From Sphingobacterium alkalisoli (GTDB lineage: Bacteria; Bacteroidota; Bacteroidia; Sphingobacteriales; Sphingobacteriaceae), in contig NZ_SUKA01000005.1 of the NCBI RefSeq assembly GCF_005049105.1, forward strand, positions 35,843 to 99,842: 64,000 bases of DNA. The letters run 5' to 3'. This document shows positions 8,859-17,726 of the stretch, in pieces. The stretch's first letter is position 1; each line of letters starts with the position of its first letter. Both the position numbers and the translations under genes were made by a program. The notes beneath the pieces were generated by a model. It was given only the letters and a program-made list of their open reading frames with translations. It was not told the DNA's origin and did no database searches.

Positions 8859-10209
8859 CAAGATGACCATGAAGCATACTATTATTTACAAAATTGGGCT
8901 TGTTCTTTTATCAATGTTTCCCATAACCAAGATAGCAGCTCAACAGATGAAGGTCTTTAGTAACCTAGAAGTTGGAGATACAATAGCGGATATAACGATT
9001 GAGAAAATATACAATTACAATAAAACGGCATCAAAAGTATCTGACTTCAGTGAGAAACTGTTGATAATAGACTTTTGGGCTACATGGTGTGCCCCTTGCA
9101 TAGAAATGTTACCTAAAATGAATGCATTAATGCAAACGTTTACCAATGATCTGGTTTTTCTCTCTGTGACCAAAGAACTAAAAGAAAAAGCACATTCATT
9201 TTTAGAGAAATTGGAGCACAATAGAGGTGCTAGATTTAATATTCCTGTTATCTATGGTGACACCATATTATACAAATTATTCCCTCATTACTATCTGCCC
9301 CATTACGTTTGGATCAATACCAAAAGTCGGGAAGTAATTGCAATTACAAGGGCAGGTGAAATTAATAAACAAAATATAGATGCCGTACTAAATAATTTGT
9401 CTACTACAACGTGGGATACAAAAGTCGATAAATGGCTTGATCATAAATTTTCCGAACCATTACTACCATATTTGTCACAACTACCTAATTTTCTGGACAA
9501 AACAGTTAATCACTACTCCTTCTTTTCACCTCATGTGGAAAATTTAATGAGCGGGGCTTACTCACAATTAAATGATACAACGAAAAATTATAGAATAGTA
9601 TTCAAGAACATGACGAGATTGAGTTTTTTTACATGGTCTTTTGGTGAAGGGCGACAGTTTTTTCAGGACGCATCAGTTAAAATAGAAGTTAAGGATAAGG
9701 AAAGACTAACCACGGCTCTTTCAGGAGGTCCGTTTCATAATTGGCAAAAAGAGAATAGCTTCTGTTACGAATTGAGTATATCACCCAGACCTGAAAAGGA
9801 GATTTTCGAGATCATGAAATCGGATGTGCAAAATTTCTTCCGAGAGTATGAAATAGATATTGAAAAACGAATAGAGCCTTGTCTTGTCCTTATAAGTACA
9901 GGCAATAATGAAATGCTGAAAGCAAAAGGCGAAAAATGGAGTGTAAAGCGAGACCGCTTTAGCTATAAATCTACCAATAGTTTAGTAAAAAGCTTTTTAA
10001 CAGATCTTGCGTTTTACTATTATGTTACCGGGCCGATATTAATCGATCAGACAGGTATAGACTATTATATAGATTTGGATTTAGAGCTAAATAATTTTCG
10101 GGATGTGAAGGAAGTGAATGAACAATTGGATAAGTACAAATTAAAGCTAGTTGAGAAGCAAGCATTGGCTAATGTGTTGATAATAAGAGATAAGGAAGCG
10201 TATAATTAA
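8851..10209 (+). CDS. TlpA-like exported thioredoxin-fold protein with large C-terminal domain
   Basis: A start at 8851 overlaps the susD stop by 8 bp (ATGACTAA) and gives a signal peptide around HTIIYKIGLVLLSMFPITKIAAQ; in-frame ATGs at 8863 and 8869 are alternatives. An upstream in-frame start at 8719 lies well inside susD and is unlikely. The thioredoxin/AhpC-TSA domain carries the redox motif FWATWCAPCIEM. The remaining ~270 residues have no recognised domain. TlpA proteins reduce or isomerise thiols in the periplasm. The position right after SusCD is a recurring Bacteroidota arrangement and suggests the imported or processed ligand has cysteines, which is inference. Confidence 0.85.
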   Translation: MTNKMTMKHTIIYKIGLVLLSMFPITKIAAQQMKVFSNLEVGDTIADITIEKIYNYNKTASKVSDFSEKLLIIDFWATWCAPCIEMLPKMNALMQTFTNDLVFLSVTKELKEKAHSFLEKLEHNRGARFNIPVIYGDTILYKLFPHYYLPHYVWINTKSREVIAITRAGEINKQNIDAVLNNLSTTTWDTKVDKWLDHKFSEPLLPYLSQLPNFLDKTVNHYSFFSPHVENLMSGAYSQLNDTTKNYRIVFKNMTRLSFFTWSFGEGRQFFQDASVKIEVKDKERLTTALSGGPFHNWQKENSFCYELSISPRPEKEIFEIMKSDVQNFFREYEIDIEKRIEPCLVLISTGNNEMLKAKGEKWSVKRDRFSYKSTNSLVKSFLTDLAFYYYVTGPILIDQTGIDYYIDLDLELNNFRDVKEVNEQLDKYKLKLVEKQALANVLIIRDKEAYN

Positions 10210-10212
10210 TAA

Positions 10213-10264
10213 AAATAGGACTACACTTGTAAAATTGCAATTGCAGTCCTATTTGTCATACTAC
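10213..10264. terminator. Bidirectional terminator between convergent genes
   Basis: AAATAGGACT at 213-222 pairs with AGTCCTATTT at 255-264, across a long loop. A/T tracts flank both sides. It lies between the TlpA gene (plus) and the small peptide gene (minus). Confidence 0.55.
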
Positions 10265-10275
10265 CTATGTACTAT

Positions 10276-10518
10276 TTACAACTTATCTCCAAAACTTATT
10301 GGGGTAACTGGTCCGTTTTCAAACGCCTGATAACCGGTGCATGGACGCATTGTTCCACCGTCACAACCGTTGTTGTCTTCTAATGGCACCCATTGTGGAT
10401 TGTCTGCTGTTCCATTGTTCTGAACATTTGCAGTTTGAGTTGTATTACTGGCTATAACAGCACCACCGATGCCTATTGTGAATACGGCAGCCATTGCGAA
10501 AAATTTGATCTTTTTCAT
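10276..10518 (-). CDS. Small exported Cys-containing peptide (DUF6520-like)
   Basis: This 80-aa protein has a signal peptide MKKIKFFAMAAVFTIGIG...VIAS. The mature part of about 55 residues has two cysteines in NNGCDGGTMRPCTGY and no further domain. Signal peptide, size and C-terminal region resemble the DUF6520 small-secreted-peptide family of Bacteroidota; that assignment is from memory of the family. A MauE-like membrane protein gene lies just upstream on the same strand and a TlpA gene is convergent. The shared theme is thiol or disulfide handling. The peptide may be a secreted product, a scaffold or a RiPP-like substrate. Confidence 0.7.
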   Translation of the reverse strand: MKKIKFFAMAAVFTIGIGGAVIASNTTQTANVQNNGTADNPQWVPLEDNNGCDGGTMRPCTGYQAFENGPVTPISFGDKL

Positions 10519-10649
10519 AATTAAAAAAATTAAAGAAAGTAAAAATGATTTTAAGATAAGCTTACCACTAACAGGGCTAATGATTTTGTGTGATGAAATA
10601 TGGCCTACTCGTTTCTGCAGGTTTTCGGCGTCGCCTGGTTAATTTGCTT

Positions 10650-11105
10650 TTAGGTTTGAGTAAGGGTTATTCTCTTTTGTGCTCTGTTAAACGAGCCAAT
10701 ATTTGGTTCTATCACGCTATAAATACTCATCATTAAGAAAGCGAGATTAAAATAGACATGATTTTTCCAGCTCAATTTTGATATGATCCCACCGCAAATA
10801 CATGGTGTATCTGCTTTGTAGAAGTTTAGAATGATAATGATGTACACTATAAATATTGTGAGTAATACGGCAGAACCAAATAAAGCAATCCGTCTTGTCC
10901 CTGGCAGAAGCAACAACACAAACAGGACAAATTCTATTACTGGCAGTGCGTACCCCAATAATACCGCATACGGTGCAATCAATGGACTATCCACTAATTG
11001 GTTGATACTGTTTTCGACTTGTAAAAATTTGTACACTGACGCATATAACCATAGTAAGGCAATCAGATAGATGAATATTTCGGATAATACTTTACGGGCT
11101 GTCAT
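10650..11105 (-). CDS. MauE/DoxX-like redox-associated membrane protein
   Basis: This 151-aa protein has about four membrane segments (residues about 5-25, 45-65, 70-95, 115-135) and the motif DTPCICGG between helices 3 and 4. MauE/DoxX proteins are thought to provide an electron-transfer partner for disulfide formation or cofactor maturation outside the cytoplasm. It precedes the small Cys peptide gene on the same strand, so the pair is probably co-transcribed. It likely works with the TlpA protein on exported thiols. Confidence 0.8.
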   Translation of the reverse strand: MTARKVLSEIFIYLIALLWLYASVYKFLQVENSINQLVDSPLIAPYAVLLGYALPVIEFVLFVLLLLPGTRRIALFGSAVLLTIFIVYIIIILNFYKADTPCICGGIISKLSWKNHVYFNLAFLMMSIYSVIEPNIGSFNRAQKRITLTQT

Positions 11106-11421
11106 TACAAGATTGTTTATCGAGTGTAGAATAATATAGGCTACGCGTAGATATTGGTTTTGATCGCTTATCGGCTGTCTTAATAGTAGGAGTTTGGTAA
11201 AAGTGGATGTACATGCGTATCAGTCCAATTGGTAAATTATCGTTAATGCTGATTGTTTATTATAATTTAATAATTCAGAAAAGTAGTTTTATGAAAATGG
11301 AAGTAGATTATTTCTATACGTAAAGAAAAGAACAACATGATTTTTAGAAGTAGGCCGGATTGGTTACCGGCTCTGTTTTCAGTTACATAAGCCAAAAGCT
11401 AATAATATTAAGAAAAGTAGC
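11106..11421. other. Intergenic region between candidate precursor and mauE-like gene
   Basis: No convincing gene. A GCCGG/CCGGC hairpin (11353-11371) lies 50 bp after the candidate precursor stop. It lacks a T run and could act as a partial terminator or RNA stabiliser, giving more transcript of the precursor than of the downstream genes. Confidence 0.35.
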
Positions 11422-11577
11422 TTATTGCAGACAAGTCGTAGTTGGGAATGTAAGTGCCGTGGTTGTTGTCGGATCTGAGGGCTTGTTCCCTTTCATTTTT
11501 CCTGTTCTACTACCGTCGAATGTTAATACTACTGAGTGGCTTAAAGCCTGACGTTTAATTTGTGCTTTCGCTTTCAT
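11422..11577 (-). CDS. Candidate RiPP (class I lanthipeptide-like) precursor peptide
   Basis: This 51-aa ORF starts at ATG 11577. The basic N-terminal leader (MKAKAQIKRQALSHSVVLTF) is followed by a C-terminal stretch PSDPTTTTALTFPTTTCLQ with eight Thr in eighteen residues and one Cys near the end. LanB enzymes dehydrate Ser/Thr, and a nearby Cys can form a methyllanthionine. A LanB gene lies 1.8 kb away. A longer in-frame start at 11667 would overlap the kinase gene and spoil the leader. The gene is divergent from the kinase. No family match was recognised; the call rests on composition, size and context. Confidence 0.6.
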   Translation of the reverse strand: MKAKAQIKRQALSHSVVLTFDGSRTGKMKGNKPSDPTTTTALTFPTTTCLQ

Positions 11578-11613
11578 AATTATAGAATTTATAGTGTTTA
11601 TTTGATAACAACC

Positions 11614-11639
11614 TAAAGGTAATGAGCTGATTAATTCAA
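11614..11639 (-). promoter_or_regulatory. Weak promoter for the candidate precursor
   Basis: On the minus strand TTG (637-639) is followed 15 nt later by TACCTTTA (614-621), one base off the Bacteroidota -7 consensus TAnnTTTG. The 76-bp gap between precursor and kinase starts is the natural site for the LytR-type regulator. Confidence 0.35.
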
Positions 11640-11653
11640 TTAAAATTTTTTTC

Positions 11654-12703
11654 GTGAACCAACTCAAATTATTCGTAGACCAAGAAATTGATGAAACAAA
11701 AAGTATAAAGTGGCTTATAAATGGCCGTTCATTACTTTTTCATATACTAGGAATTTCTTTTGTAATTTCCCTTGAAATGTACGTCTCTGTTAAACTGGGA
11801 GGGTGGAAACCAATTGACCAATACATATTATTCTATATCTTGAATGTTGCTTTCTTTTTTCTTGAAGGCAAGCTTCTATTTGCCCAAATATTTAAATGTG
11901 ATAAAAATTCACTTGTTTTTATTCTCTTAGTTTTAATATCATTATTAGTCCATTTTGAGTCAATATTGATATTACTTTCTTATACCAACGAACGATTCAA
12001 ATTAGCTAGAGGATTGGAGAGGGAAATGATTTATATCAATGCCGGTTACCGCTCGGTAATAGTTTGCGGTTATGGTGCTGCCTACGCGCTAGCTTCACAT
12101 AATATTAGCCGTGAACGCCTAAAACGGAAGCTAGAGAACGGCTATCTTCTCGCGCTTCTCAATCCGCACCACATTTATAACTCACTATATTTTGTAAAGG
12201 TAGAAATGAAAAGTAATCCTGAGCGAGCTGAGAAAATGCTGGATTTACTGTCGAGGTCATTAATGTTTTCCTGGGAAAATCTTTCCGCGGACGGAAAGAT
12301 AACATTGGAGAAAGAGTTGGAGCATGTGACACGACTTATCGAAATGCACAGATTGCGATTTGAAGAAAATTTTTATTTGGATATTTTAACTGAAGTAGAT
12401 GCAAATCAGGCTAAAACAATCAAGATTCTGCCCTTAATACTGTTCACCTTAGTTGAAAATATGTTGAAATATGCAGTGTTGGATAGTCCGGACAGTCCTG
12501 CGAACTTAACTATCAAATGCAAAAGGGGGGCATTGGAGATTCTGATTGCAAATGGGAAGTTACCTAAAACTAAGCTTCCAGCGTCAGGCCAAGGTATGCG
12601 TATTACTCGGGATAGACTGAAGAATACGTATGGTCGCCGGCACAAATTAATTGTGGAGGACAAGGATAAGATTTATATGTTGAAATTAACTATTAACCTA
12701 TGA
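11654..12703 (+). CDS. LytS-type sensor histidine kinase
   Basis: The protein has 349 aa. Four membrane helices occupy about 25-150. The His_kinase domain carries the phospho-acceptor box LLNPHHIYNSLYFV (about 172-185) and an ATPase domain with N box VENMLKYAV and G box GQGMRITRDRLKN. The phospho-acceptor motif differs from the usual NPHFLFN but keeps the histidine. The start is GTG at 11654. The gene overlaps the response regulator by 4 bp, so they form a two-component system. Its position next to the precursor and the LanB gene suggests control of the RiPP locus, for example by sensing the product or cell-envelope stress. Confidence 0.88.
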   Translation: MNQLKLFVDQEIDETKSIKWLINGRSLLFHILGISFVISLEMYVSVKLGGWKPIDQYILFYILNVAFFFLEGKLLFAQIFKCDKNSLVFILLVLISLLVHFESILILLSYTNERFKLARGLEREMIYINAGYRSVIVCGYGAAYALASHNISRERLKRKLENGYLLALLNPHHIYNSLYFVKVEMKSNPERAEKMLDLLSRSLMFSWENLSADGKITLEKELEHVTRLIEMHRLRFEENFYLDILTEVDANQAKTIKILPLILFTLVENMLKYAVLDSPDSPANLTIKCKRGALEILIANGKLPKTKLPASGQGMRITRDRLKNTYGRRHKLIVEDKDKIYMLKLTINL

Positions 12704-13446
12704 CTTTGAATTGTATAATTGTCGATGATGAAGCTTTTGCACGCAGGCATCTTGAAAAACTATTAGGAGGGATAGAAGGGGTTAATCTCATAGACAGTTT
12801 TTCCTGTTCCGCAGACGTACTGACTTTTGCCCGGCAAAATGGTGACAATATCCATATCCTTTTCCTGGATATTGAAATGAAGGATATGGACGGAATGGAA
12901 TTAGCAGGAAGATTGCGACAGGAAACTTCCATGGATCATATTCAAATTGTTTTTACCACAGGACACGCCCAATTCGCATTAAAATCATATCGTTTGGACG
13001 CAACTGATTTTCTGCTAAAACCTGTACTCGAAAATGAGTTCAATGAAGCTTTACTGAGATGCAGGAAGAGGGCACTGGCCCAAGAATTTATCCAAAAGCA
13101 CCTGGATTCAACCATCCTGGTAAAGAACGTGAGAACCGGTAGGAAGACCAATGTCAGAAGAGATGATATCCTATATGTTGAAAGTATGGATCATTATACA
13201 AAAATCCATACAGCAGAAGTTTATTACCTTATCCTGCTTCCACTTAAGAAAACATTTTCATTGCTGGGAACACCCAATTTTGTGCAGATACACCGTGGGA
13301 TAATCATTAACGTAGATAAAATAGCCAATTATGATTATAAAAAGATAGCGCTCCATAATGGTGTCGTGCTGGACATCGGTCAAACTTTCCAGAAAACCAT
13401 ACACAAATTATTAAACCGAAAGGATGGTGGATTGTTCCCCAAATAG
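12700..13446 (+). CDS. LytTR-family response regulator
   Basis: This 248-aa protein has a receiver domain at about 1-120 (acidic pocket IVDDEAFA, phospho-acceptor Asp in FLDIEMKDMDGME, Lys in LLKPVL). A LytTR DNA-binding domain follows at about 145-240 (RDDILYVESMDHYTKIHT, FVQIHRGIIINVDKI). Such regulators bind paired direct repeats near -35 of target promoters. The gene overlaps the kinase by 4 bp. Its 3' end overlaps the 3' end of the convergent LanB gene by 36 bp, so strong transcription of one could interfere with the other. Confidence 0.92.
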   Translation: MTLNCIIVDDEAFARRHLEKLLGGIEGVNLIDSFSCSADVLTFARQNGDNIHILFLDIEMKDMDGMELAGRLRQETSMDHIQIVFTTGHAQFALKSYRLDATDFLLKPVLENEFNEALLRCRKRALAQEFIQKHLDSTILVKNVRTGRKTNVRRDDILYVESMDHYTKIHTAEVYYLILLPLKKTFSLLGTPNFVQIHRGIIINVDKIANYDYKKIALHNGVVLDIGQTFQKTIHKLLNRKDGGLFPK

Positions 13447-16206
13447 ATAACGACCGGTAGCTTTACGATAACGCAGGTATTTGGAAATAAAATAATAAAC
13501 CTGCATTTCGTGGGTACGTTGGTTGAGTACAAAAAACCGGTTAAAATGCATATGCAGGATATCGGCCAATAGTGAAGTCTTTACCTCAAAATCCAATGGC
13601 TCCAGCAGGAGCTGCAGTTCATACTTCAGAACGGACCACTGATCCTTTAATTTGCTCTCGACTATATTGACCGATTTTAAAAAATCTCCAAATTGCTGGT
13701 TGAGCATCCGGTAACTATCCGCATTAATTCGATGTTCCTGGCAGAAGCTATGGCTTCTTTCATCAATAAATGCGGTCTGTGCATCCGTGTTCTTGTCATA
13801 GGCCGGCAGGATAAAAAGTATAAAGCCAACACACTTACCATAACGTTCCATTTGCAGTGCGCCAAAGTCAATATTATCCAGGACATAACTACTGTCAAAC
13901 TGGAAGTAACGTTCTACCCGTTCCATGTTTGCCATACCATATCGCTCCATCTCCCTTCGGTATGTGGATACTTGCACATCTTGCAGTAACCCTTTACGCG
14001 TAGCCTTCTCCAGTACAGTGGTCATTGCACTGAATAAATGCGTATAATCTGCTGGCTGCTTTGAACGGATGCGCATACGGATGTGTTCGCCGTTTTCGTT
14101 GTAACGGATAAAGAACCAACAGCTTATTTTTTCAATATTCTTTTTAAGGTAGGGTTTGATGTGTTTGACCAGCAGTTGATTCGATAGGGATGGTGCCACG
14201 AACAATTGAAGGTAAAGCCAGTTATCTCCGGGCAAAAAGAAGTTCTGGGATGCCGGTACAGGCTTGCTCTTTCTTACCGGAAGCGCTTTGTAAAGAGGCT
14301 TATCATGTGCCAGGGTAATAAGAAGTTGAGAATGGTATGGTTTTCCGCTGATATCATAAACAACAGGTTCCTGTGGTATAAACCCCTCTTCCAAAGTAAT
14401 CGACCTGAATTTCTTAAGGATGAAAAGCAAAGCCCCCATATCTTCATTGTTATCTGTATCAAAAGTCATGGTGCGATCAAACGTACGGCTAACGAGATAA
14501 CGTGGAAGCTTTAAGCTTTCGAGGTTTTTTCTTGCATTGGTTATTTCGTTTTCTTCCGCATCAACGACGAAATGAGCGTAGTGAACTTTCCATTTGGCAG
14601 GAGAGAGGATTATGTTTTTATAATTTATCCTTGGATAATAGTCCCCCTGTGGTAATAAGGAAGATAGTGAAAAACTTAAGTCACTGGTGATACCCTGATA
14701 CTGCAGGTCACATAAAAAGCGAAAAACAGACAGGTCGGATCTGCCGTAGTTATAGGCACTGGCTATCCGCGGCACCAGGCGTTTTTGAAGCCGTTTAGAA
14801 AATAAAATAAGATCATTACCCCGCAGGGAAAGCATAAAGTCTTCAAGATGCAGCGGCGCAGGACTTGTGTCATAAGAAAGGATGGATAGCTGCAGGTCAT
14901 AGATACCCGCCCGTCTATTGACGTTATCGACGTCGGGTTCTCCGGCATACCCTACATCAAAAAACAGTATATCCGGATTGGCAGTCTGTTCAAGTTCGGC
15001 CATATTGCGGCAATATTCATGTAACGCTCCACCTATGAGGCTGAAGCGGCCAGCAAGCGAGTTTACCGTAGCCCCCCCAATGTGTTCTATCACAAGGTCA
15101 TTATCATACAGACTGCACAACACACCCAATGTATTTGGTAGACTAACTGCCTCACTGCCTTCGAACTCAAGGGTAGAGAGGTCAATAGGCTGGTTGTTCA
15201 GGTCCTTCTTTCCAAATAAAAGTCCTTTAAGTTTATCTTCCAGACCAATAGGGTTTTCTTCCTTTTCAAGATAGGAGGTTACCATCGCTTCTTCGGGATC
15301 TTCTAAATGACCATAACCAATCCCAACCTCTATATCCAGAGCTTCCATTAGTGGTACTGCCTTCATATCGTAACGCTGCCTGAACTTTTCAATAAATTTG
15401 CCAAGATCAGTCGTTTTGTCTTTTTTTCTTAGTAACGAAAGTAGGTTGGCAAGTTCGGGCAGATGCTTGAGAGGTCTTGTAGGAAGCGTTCCGGATATAT
15501 ATGGCCGCTCTGAGATAATATAGCCGGGCTGTTTTTTTTGAACCGGTATTTGCCTCCTTAAAAAATAGTCCGTTCCGATTATATTGGGATGTTCGCTTGT
15601 CAATACAAGTTGATGCTGGATCATTTCTAATAAGAGGTCAAGGGTTTCCGGGATGTCCGGGCTTCCTTCAAGTAGTTTGGATAGGGGAGTTGCTTTTCGA
15701 CACGTACGCAAAATATGGTTTACCTCCTTTTGTACCTTGATTTCGGAAAGATGGAATTTTCGATTCTCGTAAAGTAGATACCGGGTCTTTCCGAATGCTT
15801 TATAACGGCTGGTGTTTGTTAAGACGAACTCTCGGGCATCCAGCGGACCAAAACGTCCTAAATGTTCTGTCTGGGACCAATCCGGGAATGAATGCTCTTT
15901 TTGCCCTTCACTGATAATCATGGGCTTATTGGAGGAGTTTTTATTGTCCATTATTCCAACACCCGCAAAGGTGCCGTAAGGAGTTGCACGGTATTTGGAA
16001 CGGTTAAAATACTTCCAGATCGTATGTTGGATTTCAGGTGTTGCTGAGGATATATCTTCGTACGCAAGATCTGCAACCAACTCATAAAAATTGGTCGATG
16101 ATATTTTAATGGATTCCTTCAAAGCGTTCCAGGAACCTTCCAGGGTTGCTTCAGTTGAGCACTTCGGTACACGAAAAATGATGGTTGATTTAATCTCGGT
16201 TTTCAT
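13411..16206 (-). CDS. LanB-type lantibiotic dehydratase, full length
   Basis: The protein has 931 aa. The N-terminal glutamylation domain includes RSKYRATPYGTFAGVGI (about 68-85), the usual R-x-TPFGxFAG signature. The C-terminal elimination (SpaB_C, thiopeptide-type) domain covers about 655-925, with NWLYLQLFVAP, CWFFIRYNENGEHIRMRIR and STYRREMERYG. Class I LanB enzymes use glutamyl-tRNA to dehydrate Ser/Thr in a precursor peptide. Length fits fused NisB-like enzymes (about 1000 aa), not split ones. A LanC cyclase, LanT transporter or leader protease was not found in this window, so cyclisation may be spontaneous, enzyme-independent or supplied elsewhere. Confidence 0.88.
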   Translation of the reverse strand: MKTEIKSTIIFRVPKCSTEATLEGSWNALKESIKISSTNFYELVADLAYEDISSATPEIQHTIWKYFNRSKYRATPYGTFAGVGIMDNKNSSNKPMIISEGQKEHSFPDWSQTEHLGRFGPLDAREFVLTNTSRYKAFGKTRYLLYENRKFHLSEIKVQKEVNHILRTCRKATPLSKLLEGSPDIPETLDLLLEMIQHQLVLTSEHPNIIGTDYFLRRQIPVQKKQPGYIISERPYISGTLPTRPLKHLPELANLLSLLRKKDKTTDLGKFIEKFRQRYDMKAVPLMEALDIEVGIGYGHLEDPEEAMVTSYLEKEENPIGLEDKLKGLLFGKKDLNNQPIDLSTLEFEGSEAVSLPNTLGVLCSLYDNDLVIEHIGGATVNSLAGRFSLIGGALHEYCRNMAELEQTANPDILFFDVGYAGEPDVDNVNRRAGIYDLQLSILSYDTSPAPLHLEDFMLSLRGNDLILFSKRLQKRLVPRIASAYNYGRSDLSVFRFLCDLQYQGITSDLSFSLSSLLPQGDYYPRINYKNIILSPAKWKVHYAHFVVDAEENEITNARKNLESLKLPRYLVSRTFDRTMTFDTDNNEDMGALLFILKKFRSITLEEGFIPQEPVVYDISGKPYHSQLLITLAHDKPLYKALPVRKSKPVPASQNFFLPGDNWLYLQLFVAPSLSNQLLVKHIKPYLKKNIEKISCWFFIRYNENGEHIRMRIRSKQPADYTHLFSAMTTVLEKATRKGLLQDVQVSTYRREMERYGMANMERVERYFQFDSSYVLDNIDFGALQMERYGKCVGFILFILPAYDKNTDAQTAFIDERSHSFCQEHRINADSYRMLNQQFGDFLKSVNIVESKLKDQWSVLKYELQLLLEPLDFEVKTSLLADILHMHFNRFFVLNQRTHEMQVYYFISKYLRYRKATGRYLFGEQSTILSV

Positions 16207-16457
16207 ACAATACGTTAAACCGATTAATATCAGGTTCTGTAGCTAAACCTGCAATTTTATTTCGCGAACCGACATGTTTTATTCGTCAGCCAAGATCCCG
16301 GATGTTATACCCACAGCAAAAAGCCGTTGGGTGTTGTAGTCATATTTTAATGCACTTTCAGGTTGTACTTTGATTAAAAAGTATTAATCCATAAGGCATC
16401 CCTGATCAATAACGCAAAACTGTAGATGGTCTATCTGTCCTGATTGTAAAATCAGTT

Positions 16458-16883
16458 TCAATCAACAACTTGATTGGGTTGAAAAATGTATCCTTCAATC
16501 TCAGCAGCATCCATTTCCCCGAACGGGGACTCAAATAACGTCATCCCGTTGAGGAGGTACAGATAGGTATATTGATTTTCCATAAAGAGCATTATATTAT
16601 CAATGCATTCCTGCAGATAAACTTTTTGTGGGGGTGATAATTTTTCCATGCCGAAACTGCTAAGCTTTACCAGGGCCAAAATGTATCCATCGTAATAGGT
16701 TACACCTTTCTTCCTATCCGATAGTAATTCGTAAAGACCTGCTTCCATATTGAAGCAGACCTGCTGTTTGGCCTTGATCAATCCGGAATGCCATTTATAC
16801 AGTTTTTTATAATACCTTTTTTTGGAAGGGTCGCCTTTTAAGGGCTTCATCATCTTGCGTAGTGGTTTAAGTTCTACAAACAT
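16458..16883 (-). CDS. Hypothetical protein upstream of the LanB gene
   Basis: This 141-aa protein has no recognised domain. The N-terminus is very basic (KKRYYKKLYKW) and the rest is amphipathic helix (VYLQECIDNIMLFMENQYTYLY). There is no signal peptide or membrane segment. It is on the same strand as the LanB gene, 251 bp upstream, and may be its transcriptional partner. It could be an accessory factor of the RiPP locus or an unrelated mobile-element gene. Confidence 0.6.
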   Translation of the reverse strand: MFVELKPLRKMMKPLKGDPSKKRYYKKLYKWHSGLIKAKQQVCFNMEAGLYELLSDRKKGVTYYDGYILALVKLSSFGMEKLSPPQKVYLQECIDNIMLFMENQYTYLYLLNGMTLFESPFGEMDAAEIEGYIFQPNQVVD

Positions 16884-17415
16884 AGGAAGGGTATTGATGT
16901 CAGGAAAAGATACATAAAGTTAGTTCTTTAAAAATATACCATTAAATTATATTGCGTGACAACCGTTATTACAGAATTTCTAAAGATTGGGATGCGATTT
17001 ATCGTTGTAAATTTCTTATTAGAGAGGTAACACCGTCACCATCTTACATTAGAAGAACGTAGCCAGGTAATACTTTCCCATCTCATATTAAGATCGAAAA
17101 CAGGCGCGTCTTTCAGTTGTTTAACCTTTGAACAAGTGGGCAGTCCATCGAATAAATTAAGGGGTTAGTATACTGCAAATCTGATAGTTGAAAAAAGTAG
17201 TGTAGACAAAAAGTTAAAAAAATAATTTGGTGCTTTGTAAATAGTTTATATTTTTGTTCTCAGAATTTTGTGATTTCTATCATGAAATCTTTTGACGCAG
17301 TGGTTTTACCGCGTACTTATAAGTTGAAATGATAAGTACGTTATCCACTGGACCCCACGTCGCATTGCCTATACCAATTGAAAAAAGATTACCCTAACCC
17401 TATAATTGTTGCCCG
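16884..17415. other. Intergenic region upstream of the Rhs locus
   Basis: Holds a good plus-strand promoter (17226-17256). Downstream is a 16-codon ORF at 17282-17332 overlapping a long hairpin at 17298-17351 (CAGTGG...CCACTG outer pairs, CGTACTTAT / ATAAGTACG inner pairs). Either could be a leader controlling the Rhs genes. The left half shows no gene. Confidence 0.45.
17226..17256 (+). promoter_or_regulatory. Promoter of the Rhs locus
   Basis: TTTG (17226-17229), 19 nt, then TATTTTTG (17249-17256). This matches the Bacteroidota housekeeping pattern TTG ... TAnnTTTG. The expected start is near 17262, giving a structured leader of about 150 nt. Confidence 0.6.
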
Positions 17416-17682
17416 TTGAGCAACCACCTGATACTCCTGTTAAGTTTAAGCCTTGCCGCGTGTTGTGGCAATACCCTCTGTGCGCAACCCCCAACGGAAA
17501 CGGCCATGGCCGTCAAGCAAATATTCAGGCACGCCCATCGTGGTTATCTCTCGGAAGTAACGCCAAAAAATCCTCTTACAGCAAATAACGACAATATAGT
17601 ACAACAAGCCTTTGGCAGACAGCAGCAACAGGGCTTGAAGTCACCCTTTATGCTAAGGTTGGGTTGGGCAAATAAAAAATAA
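17416..17682 (+). CDS. Small exported protein preceding the Rhs genes
   Basis: A TTG start at 17416 gives an 88-aa protein with a hydrophobic signal sequence ending near LCAQP. The mature part is about 60 residues with a Gln-rich stretch (GRQQQQGLK) and no recognised domain. Without the TTG start only a short soluble fragment remains, so the signal peptide supports this start. It lies 44 bp before the first Rhs gene and is probably the first gene of that operon. The role is unknown; an accessory or chaperone role for Rhs secretion is a guess. Confidence 0.5.
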   Translation: MSNHLILLLSLSLAACCGNTLCAQPPTETAMAVKQIFRHAHRGYLSEVTPKNPLTANNDNIVQQAFGRQQQQGLKSPFMLRLGWANKK

Positions 17683-17726
17683 AAAAAGAATAACCCGTAT
17701 ATACAGATCATCCTTTAAATCGATTT

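Noticed and set aside
11578..11667. Longer start for the candidate precursor
   Set aside because: It overlaps the kinase start and the predicted promoter, and adds a hydrophobic stretch unlike a RiPP leader.
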